Part shown: positions 24,801-32,397 of the stretch, one piece after another
How the letters are laid out: the number at the start of each line of letters is the position of its first letter
Position numbering within the stretch: the first letter of the stretch is position 1
Assembly (NCBI RefSeq): GCF_900184815.1
Contig: NZ_FXXQ01000003.1
Coordinates: 124,001 to 188,000, forward strand
DNA: 64,000 nt
Origin: Boseongicola aestuarii
GTDB lineage: Bacteria; Pseudomonadota; Alphaproteobacteria; Rhodobacterales; Rhodobacteraceae
Direction of reading: 5' to 3'
Made by a program: the position numbers and the translations under genes
The notes under the pieces: model-generated
Seen by the model: only the letters and a program-made list of their open reading frames with translations
Databases searched by the model: none
What the model was told of the DNA's origin: nothing

Positions 24801-25033
24801 AGATCGACGGGCGCGGGTGGGCCGATCAGGTTGCCTTCTTCGCGCTCCTTCACCTGTCGGGCAATCTCGCGGACCCGCGTATGGGCGCGCACAATCCCGG
24901 CGACCGAGTTCTCATCAGCGATCGCAAGCGCTGTCAGACCCAGAAGTGCGGCGCGGTCCACGTATTCCTCGGGGTGCGACGCCCCCGTCAGGAAGGTGAA
25001 GTTCGATGTGATATTCAGCTCGGCAAAGGCCAC
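21824..25033 (-). CDS. dnaE2: Error-prone DNA polymerase DnaE2, atypical C-terminus
   Basis: 1069 residues. Seen: N-terminal PHP domain (AELNITSNFTFLTGASHPEE), polymerase palm with PPDIDVDFEHERREE, the RGSAANSVVCYCLG segment and HPGIFACALLNSQPMGFY. Known: DnaE2/ImuC polymerases do SOS-linked translesion synthesis with ImuA/ImuB; neither is adjacent. Odd: after AHPMAFLRHKLTPGTKP (about residue 1010) the expected C-terminal OB-fold region (VAGLV...RQRP...LEDE-type motifs) is absent. Instead, residues to about 1040 are encoded by a dispersed repeat, then a short unrecognised tail. An extra ~45 residues after the PHP start (around residues 65-125) are also unusual. The start is GTG at 25033 with a weak ribosome site; another repeat copy abuts it. 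Possibly active but altered, or a decaying gene. Confidence 0.88.
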   Translation of the reverse strand: MAFAELNITSNFTFLTGASHPEEYVDRAALLGLTALAIADENSVAGIVRAHTRVREIARQVKEREEGNLIGPPAPVDLWTRKPQVFESYPGGSERRKNGALAPEEVEDFLDGPKAAFETRVTPPPLDASAAILNVPRLIPAARLVLDSGFTVTALPKNRQGWANLCRMISRGRLRAEKGSCQLRMDDLVEFGANLALLVHPPNAQTAKRGVEGWRQEARWLTRRFGTDCYLLLAPKYDGQDLDRFDHLTGIAKEMHLETIASASPIMHHGNRRKLADVLTAVRTGSRVDDLGRAALANGEQRLRSEADLCRFLAPHTEAVTRAAALADSLTFSLDELRYEYPSEIAQGETASERLSRLAHEGLKWRYPSGVPDKVKTLLAHELTLIAKLKYEPYFLTVRDIVAFARSRNILCQGRGSAANSVVCYCLGVTSVSPEIGTMVFERFVSEARDEPPDIDVDFEHERREEVIQHIYERYGRHRAGLCATVVHYRGKRAIREVGRAMGLTEDTISAISSQLWGFFDTSGMADQQLREIGLDPTDRRLAQTLKLIFEIQGFPRHLSQHVGGFIVTEGRLDELVPVENATMEDRTVICWDKDDIDSLGILKVDILALGMLSCIRKAFDLINRHHHIDYTLATLPPEDPATYDMLCRADSLGVFQVESRAQMNFLPRMKPRTFYDLVIETAIIRPGPIQGDMVHPYLRRRNGEEKVEFPSDELGKVLGKTLGVPLFQEQAMQIAIVGAGFTPEQADRLRRSLATFKKHGNVSEFRTLFMRGMHKNGYDTEFAERCFSQIEGFGSYGFPESHAASFALLVYASSWLKCHHPGIFACALLNSQPMGFYAPAQIVRDASEHGVEIRPVDINTSTWDNIMESNGKGGLALRLGFRQIKSMREEEATWIAAARGNGYLSVEDVWRRAGLQPRQLRTLAEADTFASLGINRRDALWAAAAIASEKPLPLFGGDMDGEGILEPLANLPKMSLGEEVVEDYVSMRLTLRAHPMAFLRHKLTPGTKPIEFDSNCASSVEKYPGGDGQRLSGAEPPPRRFTDAKGTMRTDVWGETDGPTRNRRTSRQ
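21917..21999 (+). repeat. Dispersed hairpin element, type A, inside the 3' end of dnaE2
   Basis: Hairpin CGGGGGC-tct-GCCCCCG (21920-21936), then CCCCCGGGATATTTTTC, AGAAGAAG and the palindromic TTTGAATCAAA. All parts match the copies near 54.0 kb, including TTTGAATCAAA. It lies in the dnaE2 reading frame on the opposite strand and encodes that protein's residues roughly 1011-1038. Confidence 0.8.
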
Positions 25034-25040
25034 GTCTCTG

Positions 25041-25085
25041 CTTCATCCTTTCAAAAATACCACGGGGTCCGGGGCAGAGCCCCGG
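25041..25085 (-). repeat. Dispersed hairpin element, type B, directly upstream of dnaE2
   Basis: Read on the minus strand: hairpin CCGGGGC-tct-GCCCCGG (25069-25085), then ACCCCGTGGTATTTTTG and AAAGGATGAAG, ending a few bases before the dnaE2 GTG. The tail matches the copy at 63.2 kb closely. A second GC-rich hairpin region (gcgcgaagcgcgg) lies beyond 25090. Confidence 0.75.
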
Positions 25086-25392
25086 TGGGTCGACGCGCGA
25101 AGCGCGGCGAAGCCGGAACGACTCGCTCCAGATTCCAAGATATTCATGTTTTGTTCTCATATCCAGATCTCTTTGGTGCCACAATTTTAAGCGTTCGCCC
25201 GCAAATTAACGCCGTCCGATCGTTTTGTCGCAACACAATGGTCGCGCGTCTTGAGCGAGGCAAAGAGCTTTGCCACACTTATCTAGACCAGAGTTCTCCC
25301 TGAGTGTGTTGCGAGTAAGGTTTTCGCCGGCGCTGCCTCTCTGCCGATCAAAGTCAGAGCCGGCGATTTCATATCAGCGAAACCGCCTAGAC
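25086..25392. other. Gene-free stretch upstream of dnaE2
   Basis: About 300 bases between the repeat and the exported protein gene. It holds a 7-bp hairpin GGCAAAG-ag-CTTTGCC (25259-25274) and an 8-bp inverted repeat TCGCCGGC/GCCGGCGA (25324-25331 and 25359-25366), which may act as terminator for the leftward gene ending at 25393, though no T run follows. Promoter elements for dnaE2 must be here. No GTTC-N7-GTTC LexA box of the alphaproteobacterial type was found by eye. Confidence 0.5.
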
Positions 25393-25866
25393 CTACTCGG
25401 CCACTACGCAATTTCCGGTACGATGGCATTCCAGCAGACGGCGCTCGCCGTCTTTGGTCCATTCCATTGCACGACCGCCGCATGGTCCAGCGACCAGCGT
25501 ATAGACATTGTTCCCGTCCACTCTCAGCATTGCGATCTGTTCGCCGTCAAATCCACCCGCGCTGCCGCACCAAGGGCCAAGACAGGTGGCACGGATTTCT
25601 ATCTTGCGGTGGAAAAGTGCGCCGAAACCGTGCTGAGTCAGGGCATAGCCGCTCATGACGGCCTGCGTAATCGCAGGAATTTCGGTCTCCGGTTCAGGGG
25701 CCTTTGCAGGTTCGCTGAGATCGATACGGCCGCGCACCACGACGAAATTGTCGTCGCTGTCGCGGGCCGCTTCATAAATTTGAACCGCATCAGGGCGCAT
25801 GCATGACAAAGCGAAAGCAGGGGATGAAAGCGCCAAAGTGAGAGCGGCGATAAGAAGGGTTTTCAT
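25393..25866 (-). CDS. Exported cysteine-rich hypothetical protein
   Basis: 157 residues with a clear signal peptide (MKTLLIAALTLALSSPAFA) and then LSCMRPDAV. The mature part has seven Cys (including CLGPWC, GPCGG, LECHRTGNC), suggesting disulfides in the periplasm. An acidic Pro/Glu stretch (EPAKAPEPETEIP) lies in the middle. I recognise no named family. Its ATG overlaps the rppH stop (ATGA), so it is translated with rppH. Confidence 0.75.
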   Translation of the reverse strand: MKTLLIAALTLALSSPAFALSCMRPDAVQIYEAARDSDDNFVVVRGRIDLSEPAKAPEPETEIPAITQAVMSGYALTQHGFGALFHRKIEIRATCLGPWCGSAGGFDGEQIAMLRVDGNNVYTLVAGPCGGRAMEWTKDGERRLLECHRTGNCVVAE

Positions 25867-26342
25867 TCGGTACGCTCCAGTTTGTCACGAAAGGCGTTGA
25901 TCACCTGCGCATATACCTGGCGTTTGAAGGGCACGATATCGCGCAGGACATCGTCGGGTGTGGCCCAGCGCCATCGGGCAAATTCGACGTCATGCGCCGT
26001 GAGGTCGATGTCGCTGTCAGCGCCGTGGAACCTTAGAAGAGCCCATTTCTGCTTTTGACCACGATACCGACCTTTCCACATCTTCCCCAAAAGGTAGTCC
26101 GGTAAATCATATGTGATCCAGTCCGGCAGGATGGCTTCGATCGTCACCGAACTGGCGGGCAGACCAGTTTCTTCTTCCAGTTCGCGCAGGGCGGCGTTTT
26201 CGATTGTTTCGCCTTTGTCGATGCCGCCTTGGGGCATTTGCCACGCGCCGGGCGTATCGACGCGCTCACCTGTGAAGATGAGGCCGTTCTGGTTGACGAG
26301 CACGACGCCCGCACAGGGGCGGTAGGGTAGGTCTTTGGTCAT
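25863..26342 (-). CDS. rppH: RNA pyrophosphohydrolase (Nudix)
   Basis: 159 residues. Seen: YRPCAGVVLVN near the N-terminus, GAWQMPQGGID and a complete 23-residue Nudix box at 39-61 with the REL..EE core, and WKGRYRGQKQKWALLRF, typical of RppH/YgdP. Known: removes pyrophosphate from the 5' end of mRNAs, opening them to RNase E; also hydrolyses dinucleoside polyphosphates. Overlaps the exported protein gene by four bases. Confidence 0.95.
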   Translation of the reverse strand: MTKDLPYRPCAGVVLVNQNGLIFTGERVDTPGAWQMPQGGIDKGETIENAALRELEEETGLPASSVTIEAILPDWITYDLPDYLLGKMWKGRYRGQKQKWALLRFHGADSDIDLTAHDVEFARWRWATPDDVLRDIVPFKRQVYAQVINAFRDKLERTE

Positions 26343-26420
26343 GCGGCGCAGTATGGCGAGGCTGTGCGGTGGGGGGAAGGGGGGTCGGGCGTGCGGACGA
26401 AGCGGGCTTGAACTCTCCCT

Positions 26421-27602
26421 TCAGGACTTGCGCAGGAAACCAGACGTCTCCCCTGCAATCACCAGCTCTTCGTTTGTGGGAATTCTGTAGACGGAAAGTT
26501 TGCTGGCGGGAGCGGAAATGAGCGTTGCGCCGGAGGCATTGGCGTCCGGATCGATGTCAGCTCCGAGCCATTCAAGTTTTTCGATGATCCGGGCTCTGAT
26601 TTCGGGTGAATTCTCACCTATGCCGGCAGTAAAAACAAATCCATCCACGCCGCCCATGGCTGCGGCAAGCATTCCCGCGTAAAGCCCGCACCTGTGCACG
26701 AAATGATCTATCGCCAGCCGTGCTCGGGGGTCATCAGTCTTGAGCAGGATACGCATATCCGCGGAAATACCGGACAAACCTTTCAATCCGGCCTCATGAT
26801 AGAGCAAATCGGTAATTTCCTGCGCGGTCTTGCCCATGTGGCTCATCATGTACAGAACAACGCCGGAATCCAGTTGCCCCGGACGCGTGCCCATTGGAAT
26901 GCCATCCAGAGCCGTAAAACCCATGGTGCTTTCGATGCTCACACCGTTCTGCAGGGCGCACATGGATGCACCGCTGCCAAGATGCGCGACGATCACCCGC
27001 CCGACGGCCAGGTCAGGGGCTATCTCGCGCAGCTTTTGAGAGATGTACTTATACGACAGCCCGTGAAAACCGTACCGGCGCATACCATTGTCGTAAAAGC
27101 TCTTTGGCAAGGCATAACAATCGGTATGTTCAGGATGTCCGCGATGGAAAGCTGTATCAAAACAGGCGATTTGCGGCACATGCGGGGCGACCTGCATCGC
27201 CAGTCGGATAGGTGCAAGATTGTTCGGCTGGTGGAGTGGAGCAAGCTCCTGAAAGGCGGTAAGCTCTTCGATGATTTCGGGCGTGATCTGCACCGGATCG
27301 GCATGATTTGGGCCACCGTGCACAATGCGATGCCCGATTGCGCGCAATTGAATACCCTCAACGGTCTGCAGCCAGCCTGTCATTTCCGCAATTGCTGAAG
27401 GCAGATCGGGTACTTCGGTCGGCGCCATCTTTCTTTCGTGAATGAGCTTCTTGTCCGCATCGAGAATTCTCATACGGGGACTTACGCCAATACCATCGAT
27501 AGCCCCACGTCTGATACTGCGAACGCCGCCCGATTCGATGAGATAAACCTGGAACTTCAGACTCGACGAGCCGGCGTTCATGACGAGTATTGCATCTTCC
27601 AT
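26421..27602 (-). CDS. ackA: Acetate kinase
   Basis: About 393 residues. Seen: N-terminal [22 protein letters not shown]-type segment ([11 protein letters not shown]), [13 protein letters not shown], and C-terminal [13 protein letters not shown]. Known: interconverts acetate + ATP and acetyl phosphate. The ATG at 27602 (MEDAILVMN) is preferred; GTG codons three codons upstream are also possible. No phosphotransacetylase or phosphoketolase gene is next to it inside the window. About 80 bases separate its end from rppH, so it may be read separately. The 270-base gap to asd must hold both divergent promoters; I could not assign them. Confidence 0.96.
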   Translation of the reverse strand: MEDAILVMNAGSSSLKFQVYLIESGGVRSIRRGAIDGIGVSPRMRILDADKKLIHERKMAPTEVPDLPSAIAEMTGWLQTVEGIQLRAIGHRIVHGGPNHADPVQITPEIIEELTAFQELAPLHQPNNLAPIRLAMQVAPHVPQIACFDTAFHRGHPEHTDCYALPKSFYDNGMRRYGFHGLSYKYISQKLREIAPDLAVGRVIVAHLGSGASMCALQNGVSIESTMGFTALDGIPMGTRPGQLDSGVVLYMMSHMGKTAQEITDLLYHEAGLKGLSGISADMRILLKTDDPRARLAIDHFVHRCGLYAGMLAAAMGGVDGFVFTAGIGENSPEIRARIIEKLEWLGADIDPDANASGATLISAPASKLSVYRIPTNEELVIAGETSGFLRKS

Positions 27603-27880
27603 CGTCACCACAAAATCCCTGACACTTCATGCTGCGTTCACGATAACAAAGAGTATGCGCAAGGTGCATTAGTCTATTTCCTCGCAGAGACTTGCAGAGG
27701 CAAACAAACACTTCTGCCTCAAACCCGCGGTTCGCCTCGGTTTCATGCCGCTCAGCTATGGCCACTTCGTGCCCGATAAGCACAAATCCAACCCTTGCGC
27801 GCCTTTGATGCTTTCCCCTGCGTGACCAGCGCGGTATAGCCCGCGCGTTCTGTGACAAACCAAACCATATGGAGATCAAA

Positions 27881-28903
27881 GTGGGTTATCGCATCGTCGT
27901 CGCCGGCGCCACGGGGAACGTGGGCCGCGAAATGCTGAACATCCTGGCCGAGCGCCAGTTCCCTGCCGATGAAGTTGTGGCTCTTGCCAGCCGCAAATCG
28001 CTTGGCACACAGGTCAGCTTTGGAGATGAGACGCTCAAGACGAAAGATCTCGACACGTTTGATTTTACCGGGTTCGACATTGCCTTGTTCGCGATTGGGT
28101 CGGATGCGACCAAGATTTATGCGCCGAAGGCCGCCAAAGCCGGTTGCGTGGTGATCGATAACTCGTCGCTCTATCGCTATGACCCGGACGTTCCGCTGAT
28201 CGTACCGGAAGTGAACCCGGATGCAATTGAGGGCTATTCCAAGAAGAACATCATCGCGAACCCGAATTGTTCGACGGCGCAGATGGTTGTGGCGCTGAAG
28301 CCCTTGCATGATCGCGCCAAGATCAAGCGCGTGGTGGTCAGCACGTATCAATCCGTTTCCGGTGCGGGCAAGGAAGGTATCGACGAACTTTGGGATCAGA
28401 CCAAGTCGATTTATAATCCGACTGACAACAAGCCTGCCAAGAAATTCACCAAGCAGATTGCGTTCAACGTCATCCCTCACATCGACGTCTTCATGGAGGA
28501 CGGCTCGACCAAGGAAGAGTGGAAGATGGTCGCCGAGACCAAGAAGATCGTCGATCCGAAGATCAAGGTTACGGCCACCTGTGTGCGCGTGCCCGTTTTC
28601 GTCGGTCATTCCGAAGCCATCAACATCGAGACGGAAGAGCACCTTGATGAGGACGAAGCCCGCGATATCCTGCGGGTCAGCCCCGGTATCATGGTGGTCG
28701 ATAAGCGCGAAGATGGTGGCTATGTGACGCCTATTGAATGTGTAGGTGACTTTGCCACTTTTATCAGCCGCATCCGTCAGGACAGCACGATCGACAATGG
28801 TCTGAACCTCTGGTGTGTCAGCGACAATCTGCGCAAGGGCGCGGCGTTGAACGCGGTGCAGATCGCTGAACTCTTGGGTAATCGGATTCTGAAAAAGGGC
28901 TGA
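27881..28903 (+). CDS. asd: Aspartate-semialdehyde dehydrogenase
   Basis: 340 residues from a GTG start. Seen: GATGNVG nucleotide motif at residues 9-15, catalytic Cys130 in NPNCSTAQM, the QSVSGAGKEG segment, and VPVFVGHSEAI. Known: reduces aspartyl phosphate to the semialdehyde, the branch point to lysine/DAP, threonine and methionine. The GTG at 27881 is preferred over an ATG four codons earlier because GGAG (27872-27875) then sits correctly and the protein begins GYRIVVAGATG as in relatives. Ends at a strong intrinsic terminator. Confidence 0.97.
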   Translation: MGYRIVVAGATGNVGREMLNILAERQFPADEVVALASRKSLGTQVSFGDETLKTKDLDTFDFTGFDIALFAIGSDATKIYAPKAAKAGCVVIDNSSLYRYDPDVPLIVPEVNPDAIEGYSKKNIIANPNCSTAQMVVALKPLHDRAKIKRVVVSTYQSVSGAGKEGIDELWDQTKSIYNPTDNKPAKKFTKQIAFNVIPHIDVFMEDGSTKEEWKMVAETKKIVDPKIKVTATCVRVPVFVGHSEAINIETEEHLDEDEARDILRVSPGIMVVDKREDGGYVTPIECVGDFATFISRIRQDSTIDNGLNLWCVSDNLRKGAALNAVQIAELLGNRILKKG

Positions 28904-28931
28904 CCCGACAGAATCGAAAAGAGGTTTTCAG

Positions 28932-28957
28932 GGGCGCTCCGGTGGAGCGCCCTTTTT
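28932..28957 (+). terminator. Intrinsic terminator after asd
   Basis: Perfect 9-bp stem GGGCGCTCC-ggt-GGAGCGCCC followed by TTTTT. Confidence 0.93.
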
Positions 28958-29241
28958 GCATTGTTCACGCTTCCTTGTCAGTGATCAGGTTGGGCGTCCA
29001 CTGTTGTTGTTCCAGAGGGGCGGCCGCAGAAATAGTAACCGAGCTTTCAAGGTATTGTCTTCGCGCACGCAGAGGCTTGTGTTCAAGGCTTATGGCGTCG
29101 CTTTGATCATCCAAAAGACCTTCCTGCGAGTACATATGCGGCGTCTGCCGCAATCCTGCCGTTATTCGGCACAAATCCCGCCATAATCCGGCTGAAGTTT
29201 TGGGCACTTGAAGAAGTCACGCAGCGAGGTTGTGCGCCAAT
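28958..29241. other. Gene-free stretch after asd
   Basis: About 280 bases with short frames on both strands whose codon choice and composition do not look coding. Nothing structured was seen beyond the asd terminator just before it. Confidence 0.5.
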
Positions 29242-29523
29242 ATGCCAAATCCAGAGGATCGGGTTTTGTTTTTGAACAAGCGCCTCAGAGTGCGCGAACA
29301 GAAGGCGATGGAACGTCTCGCGGTGGCCTCGGATGATTTGGCAAGCCAGACCTGTCCGGCCAAGGACCGCATCGTCGCCTTTACCGGCGCAGCTTGTACG
29401 AGCCCAATGCGGCGGTTGCGTCCGGCGGATGTAATTTCGCTGGCGACGGGACGCGCGGCGCGTGCGCAGGGCGCACCTCTTCAAGGACGTCTTCGCGCGC
29501 GACTGCCGGAACCAACATCGTGA
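29242..29523 (+). CDS. Hypothetical protein, 93 residues
   Basis: A basic, Arg/Ala-rich protein, MPNPEDRVLFLNKRLR..., with no membrane segment or known motif. Codon third positions look moderately coding-like. GAGG lies 12 bases before the ATG, further than usual; a TTG four codons earlier is an alternative. It may be a real lineage-specific gene or a chance frame. The minus-strand frame across it looks like a shadow. Confidence 0.35.
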   Translation: MPNPEDRVLFLNKRLRVREQKAMERLAVASDDLASQTCPAKDRIVAFTGAACTSPMRRLRPADVISLATGRAARAQGAPLQGRLRARLPEPTS

Positions 29524-29582
29524 GGCGGGCCGTTCCTTTCCAATGACACTATGCGCTGCCTTGATCAGTGAAGGACATCAAA

Positions 29583-29768
29583 ATGACCCTGAATTTTGAA
29601 GAAACTCCACAACAGCATTCCAGCGCGGAAAGCATGTCCGAAAAGGCGCGGGATGCCTTGAATGTCCTGCGGCGGTTTCGTGCGTCTCATGCGCCGCATC
29701 CGGTTTTCCAGTCGAGCCGCAGTCGTCACAACGACACCGAGGTCATTCTGGACTGGTCGGAAAAATAG
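29583..29768 (+). CDS. Hypothetical small protein, 61 residues
   Basis: MTLNFEETPQQ..., a hydrophilic protein with a helical middle (SEKARDALNVLRRFRASH) and a His/Arg/Ser-rich part, ending ILDWSEK. AAGGA lies well spaced before the ATG at 29583; a start five codons earlier is less well supported. No family recognised. It ends four bases before the convergent carbonic anhydrase stop. Confidence 0.5.
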   Translation: MTLNFEETPQQHSSAESMSEKARDALNVLRRFRASHAPHPVFQSSRSRHNDTEVILDWSEK

Positions 29769-29772
29769 GCGG

Positions 29773-30423
29773 TCAGACCGGAACGAATCCGTCTGCGCGC
29801 GGATCGTAGTTCAGCAGACTGCCGTTGGTTATGTCTTTCCACAGGCCGTGCAGAGTAAGGTCGCCGCGTTCGACACGTTCGGATACGAACGGGAAGGTCA
29901 TCAGGTTTTCAAGCGAGATCAGCACGGCTTCCTTTTCGAGGTCACGAAGGAACGTGTCTTCGTCCTTGATCGGTAACAGGCGATCATAGCCGGGGCGCAG
30001 GATATCCATCCAGCGACCGACAAAGCTGGTGCTTTCTTCAAGTTCGGGTGCCTTGCCGGAACACATGGCATGGCAGCCCGCGACGCCCCCACAATAAGAA
30101 TGGCCCATGACGATCACATGCGCGACCTTGAGGCCGGTCACGGCGTATTCGATGGCGGCCGAAGTGCCGTGATGGTTGCCGCCGGGTTCGCAGGGCGGCA
30201 CGAGGCTTGCGATATTGCGGTGAATGAAGAATTCGCCCGAGTCCGCGCCGAAGATGGACGTAACGTGGACGCGGCTGTCGCAGCAGGAAATCAACATCGC
30301 ACGGGGATGCTGGCCGTCAGCTGCAAGATGACGATACCAAGCCTGATTTTCGTCATAGGTGGTTGCTTTCCAGCCTTTGTAGCGACTGACAAGATATCCC
30401 GGAAGCGGGCGAGCTTGCTTCAT
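29773..30423 (-). CDS. Beta-class carbonic anhydrase
   Basis: 216 residues. Seen: zinc-ligand Cys47 with the D49-R51 dyad in CCDSRV, and His108/Cys111 in GHSYCGG, plus the FFIHRNIASLV segment. Known: hydrates CO2 to bicarbonate in the cytoplasm for carboxylation and pH balance. Length and motifs are normal. The gene stands alone; the 136 bases upstream, to 30560, must contain divergent promoters. Confidence 0.96.
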   Translation of the reverse strand: MKQARPLPGYLVSRYKGWKATTYDENQAWYRHLAADGQHPRAMLISCCDSRVHVTSIFGADSGEFFIHRNIASLVPPCEPGGNHHGTSAAIEYAVTGLKVAHVIVMGHSYCGGVAGCHAMCSGKAPELEESTSFVGRWMDILRPGYDRLLPIKDEDTFLRDLEKEAVLISLENLMTFPFVSERVERGDLTLHGLWKDITNGSLLNYDPRADGFVPV

Positions 30424-30559
30424 GTTCCTGGTCCCCGAGGCCGTGTTTTGAATAATTCAAGCTAAAGGCGCGATATTTTCTTCTCTGTATCAATCAATTC
30501 TTTGCCGAGCGCAATTACACCCGACCCGCGAGTGGGGAAGATGGTGTGGAGCGGTAAAG

Positions 30560-30940
30560 ATGGACAATATCGTGTATGCGCGTCCGGTTGAAATGATTTT
30601 CGTTGATGCAGGGCATTTGGTCGACCTTGCGCGGGACAAGGGGGTTCCGCGGGCGGAATTCATTGCTTTTGCAGCGCTGGAGGAAATCGTCGAGCGTCTC
30701 ACGGCTGTTGAGGCGGCATGGCGCGCGGGGGAATTCCAGCGGTTGGCCAAGGTTGCGCGATCCGTCGTCGGCATGTCCGAACAACTGGGTATGCAGACCG
30801 TCGCACTTGTGGCGGCGCGGGTCGCGGCGGTGGCGGGGACTTCGGATCAGGCGGCTCTTGCGGCCCTGGTGGCACGGCTTGTGCGTGTGGGTGAGGGCTC
30901 GCTTGCCGCGTTTGGGGATTTGGCGCTTTTGCAAAGATGA
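30560..30940 (+). CDS. Conserved-looking hypothetical protein, helical
   Basis: 126 residues, almost entirely predicted helix: an N-terminal IVYARPVEMIFVDAGHLVDLA, then Ala-rich helices (EEIVERLTAVEAAWRAGEFQRLAKVARSVVG). Four-helix layout recalls an Hpt-like or similar bundle, but no His-x-x-Lys-Gly phosphotransfer motif is visible. GGAGCGG precedes the ATG. It lies 71 bases before the aminopeptidase and may share its transcript. Function unknown. Confidence 0.7.
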   Translation: MDNIVYARPVEMIFVDAGHLVDLARDKGVPRAEFIAFAALEEIVERLTAVEAAWRAGEFQRLAKVARSVVGMSEQLGMQTVALVAARVAAVAGTSDQAALAALVARLVRVGEGSLAAFGDLALLQR

Positions 30941-31011
30941 TGGGCGTCGGGACTTGTGGTGGGGGTCAAAGCGGATAGGCTGTTTTCGAACTGAAAGAAG
31001 GCCTGACTTAG

Positions 31012-32397
31012 ATGACGTCCATGACTTTCGCGTCTTCCGACGCGCCGACCCGACCACTGCATTTGGTGTCCAAGGAGGGTCTTGAGGACTGGCGCCTTGG
31101 CCTCGACGCGCGTGCGCAGGCTTTTGTTCAGGCATCCGCCTTTTCCGCGGGAGCGGGTCAGGTTGTTCTGATCCCCGGTGAAACAGGTGAGGTCGTTGCG
31201 GCGGCGGGGGGGGTTGGAGACGCCAAGACGCGGGCCCGCAAGCGGTTTGTCGTGGCCGGTTTGCGCGCGAACCTGCCCGAAGGTGCCTGGGAATTCCAAA
31301 CGTCGCTTGAGGGTGACGATTTGGCTGAAGCGGCGCTGGGCTGGCTCTTGGCGGGTTACCGGTTTGAAAAGTATGCCGCTGCGCCGCCTCCCAAGGCGAT
31401 GCTGGTTGCGCCCAAAGGGGTGGATGCGGCGCTACTGGAGCGGGTCGCGGCAGGGGAGGCTTTGACCCGTAATCTGATCAATACGCCCGCCAACGATATG
31501 GGGCCGGACGAGCTTGAAGCCGCGGCGCGTGATCTGGCTACGGCGCATGGCGCCGAGGTCTCGGTCACGGCGGGCAAAGCGCTGGAAGAAGGCTATCCCT
31601 TGATCCACACAGTCGGACGGGCATCGCCGCGCGCGCCGCGTCTGATCGAGATGACTTGGGGCAGCGAAGGACCGCGCGTGACGCTGGTCGGCAAGGGTGT
31701 CTGTTTCGATACCGGTGGTCTCAATCTGAAGCCCGGTGCATCAATGGGTTTGATGAAGAAGGACATGGGCGGCGCTGCGAATGTGCTGGGGCTTGCGCAT
31801 ATGATCATGGACGGGGCCGCCCCGGTTCGGTTGCGAGTTCTGATTCCCGCGGTGGAAAATGCGGTCGCCGGTGACGCGTTCCGGCCCGGTGATATCCTGA
31901 CGTCGCGCAAGGGATTGACTGTTGAGATCAACAATACCGATGCAGAGGGTCGTCTGGTTCTGGCGGATGCCCTGTCGCTGGCGGACGAAGGAGCGAGCGA
32001 TCTGATCATTTCGATGGCCACTTTGACAGGCGCGGCGCGGGTTGCGGTCGGCCCGGATATTGCGCCTTATTATGCGACCGATGCAAGCGATGCGGCGGCG
32101 CTTGAAGCGGCGGCGGCAATGGTGCGCGATCCGGTGTGGCGGATGCCGTTCTGGCTGCCTTACGAGACGATGATCGAGCCCGGTATCGCCGATTTGGACA
32201 ACTCGCCCTCGGGTGGGTTCGCGGGATCCATTACTGCGGCATTGTTCTTGCGCCGCTTTGTGACCGAGACGCCGCGCTATATGCATTTTGACGTGTTCGG
32301 CTGGTCTCCATCGGCTGAGCCGGGTCGCCCGAAAGGCGGTGCGGGCCAGGCGATACGGGCGCTTTACCAAGCACTTCCGGGGATGCTTGAAAAGTGA
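31012..32397 (+). CDS. Leucyl aminopeptidase family protein (M17)
   Basis: 461 residues. Seen: VGKGVCFDTGGLNLKPG and the metal-binding/catalytic NTDAEGRLVLADAL near 308-320, typical of peptidase family M17 (PepA/PepB-like). The N-terminal domain is shorter than in PepA. Known: a two-metal exopeptidase removing N-terminal residues in the cytoplasm. Its stop overlaps the start of the NlpC/P60 gene, pairing a peptidase with a cell-wall hydrolase, perhaps for murein peptide turnover (inferred). Confidence 0.94.
   Translation: MTSMTFASSDAPTRPLHLVSKEGLEDWRLGLDARAQAFVQASAFSAGAGQVVLIPGETGEVVAAAGGVGDAKTRARKRFVVAGLRANLPEGAWEFQTSLEGDDLAEAALGWLLAGYRFEKYAAAPPPKAMLVAPKGVDAALLERVAAGEALTRNLINTPANDMGPDELEAAARDLATAHGAEVSVTAGKALEEGYPLIHTVGRASPRAPRLIEMTWGSEGPRVTLVGKGVCFDTGGLNLKPGASMGLMKKDMGGAANVLGLAHMIMDGAAPVRLRVLIPAVENAVAGDAFRPGDILTSRKGLTVEINNTDAEGRLVLADALSLADEGASDLIISMATLTGAARVAVGPDIAPYYATDASDAAALEAAAAMVRDPVWRMPFWLPYETMIEPGIADLDNSPSGGFAGSITAALFLRRFVTETPRYMHFDVFGWSPSAEPGRPKGGAGQAIRALYQALPGMLEK

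Noticed and set aside
25034-25300. LexA box for dnaE2
   Set aside because: Only a single GTTC/GAAC half-site was found (GTTCTCATATC); the second half at seven-base spacing is missing.
25280-25345. tRNA-like sequence (gttgcgagtaaggttttcgccggcgct) upstream of the exported protein gene
   Set aside because: The reading LRVRFSPAL looks like a translated tRNA T-arm, but no acceptor stem, D-arm or anticodon arm could be paired on either strand. A decayed tRNA end remains only a weak possibility.
28965-29207. An 80-codon minus-strand frame between asd and the small hypothetical
   Set aside because: Mixed third-position use, no good ribosome site, no recognisable sequence.
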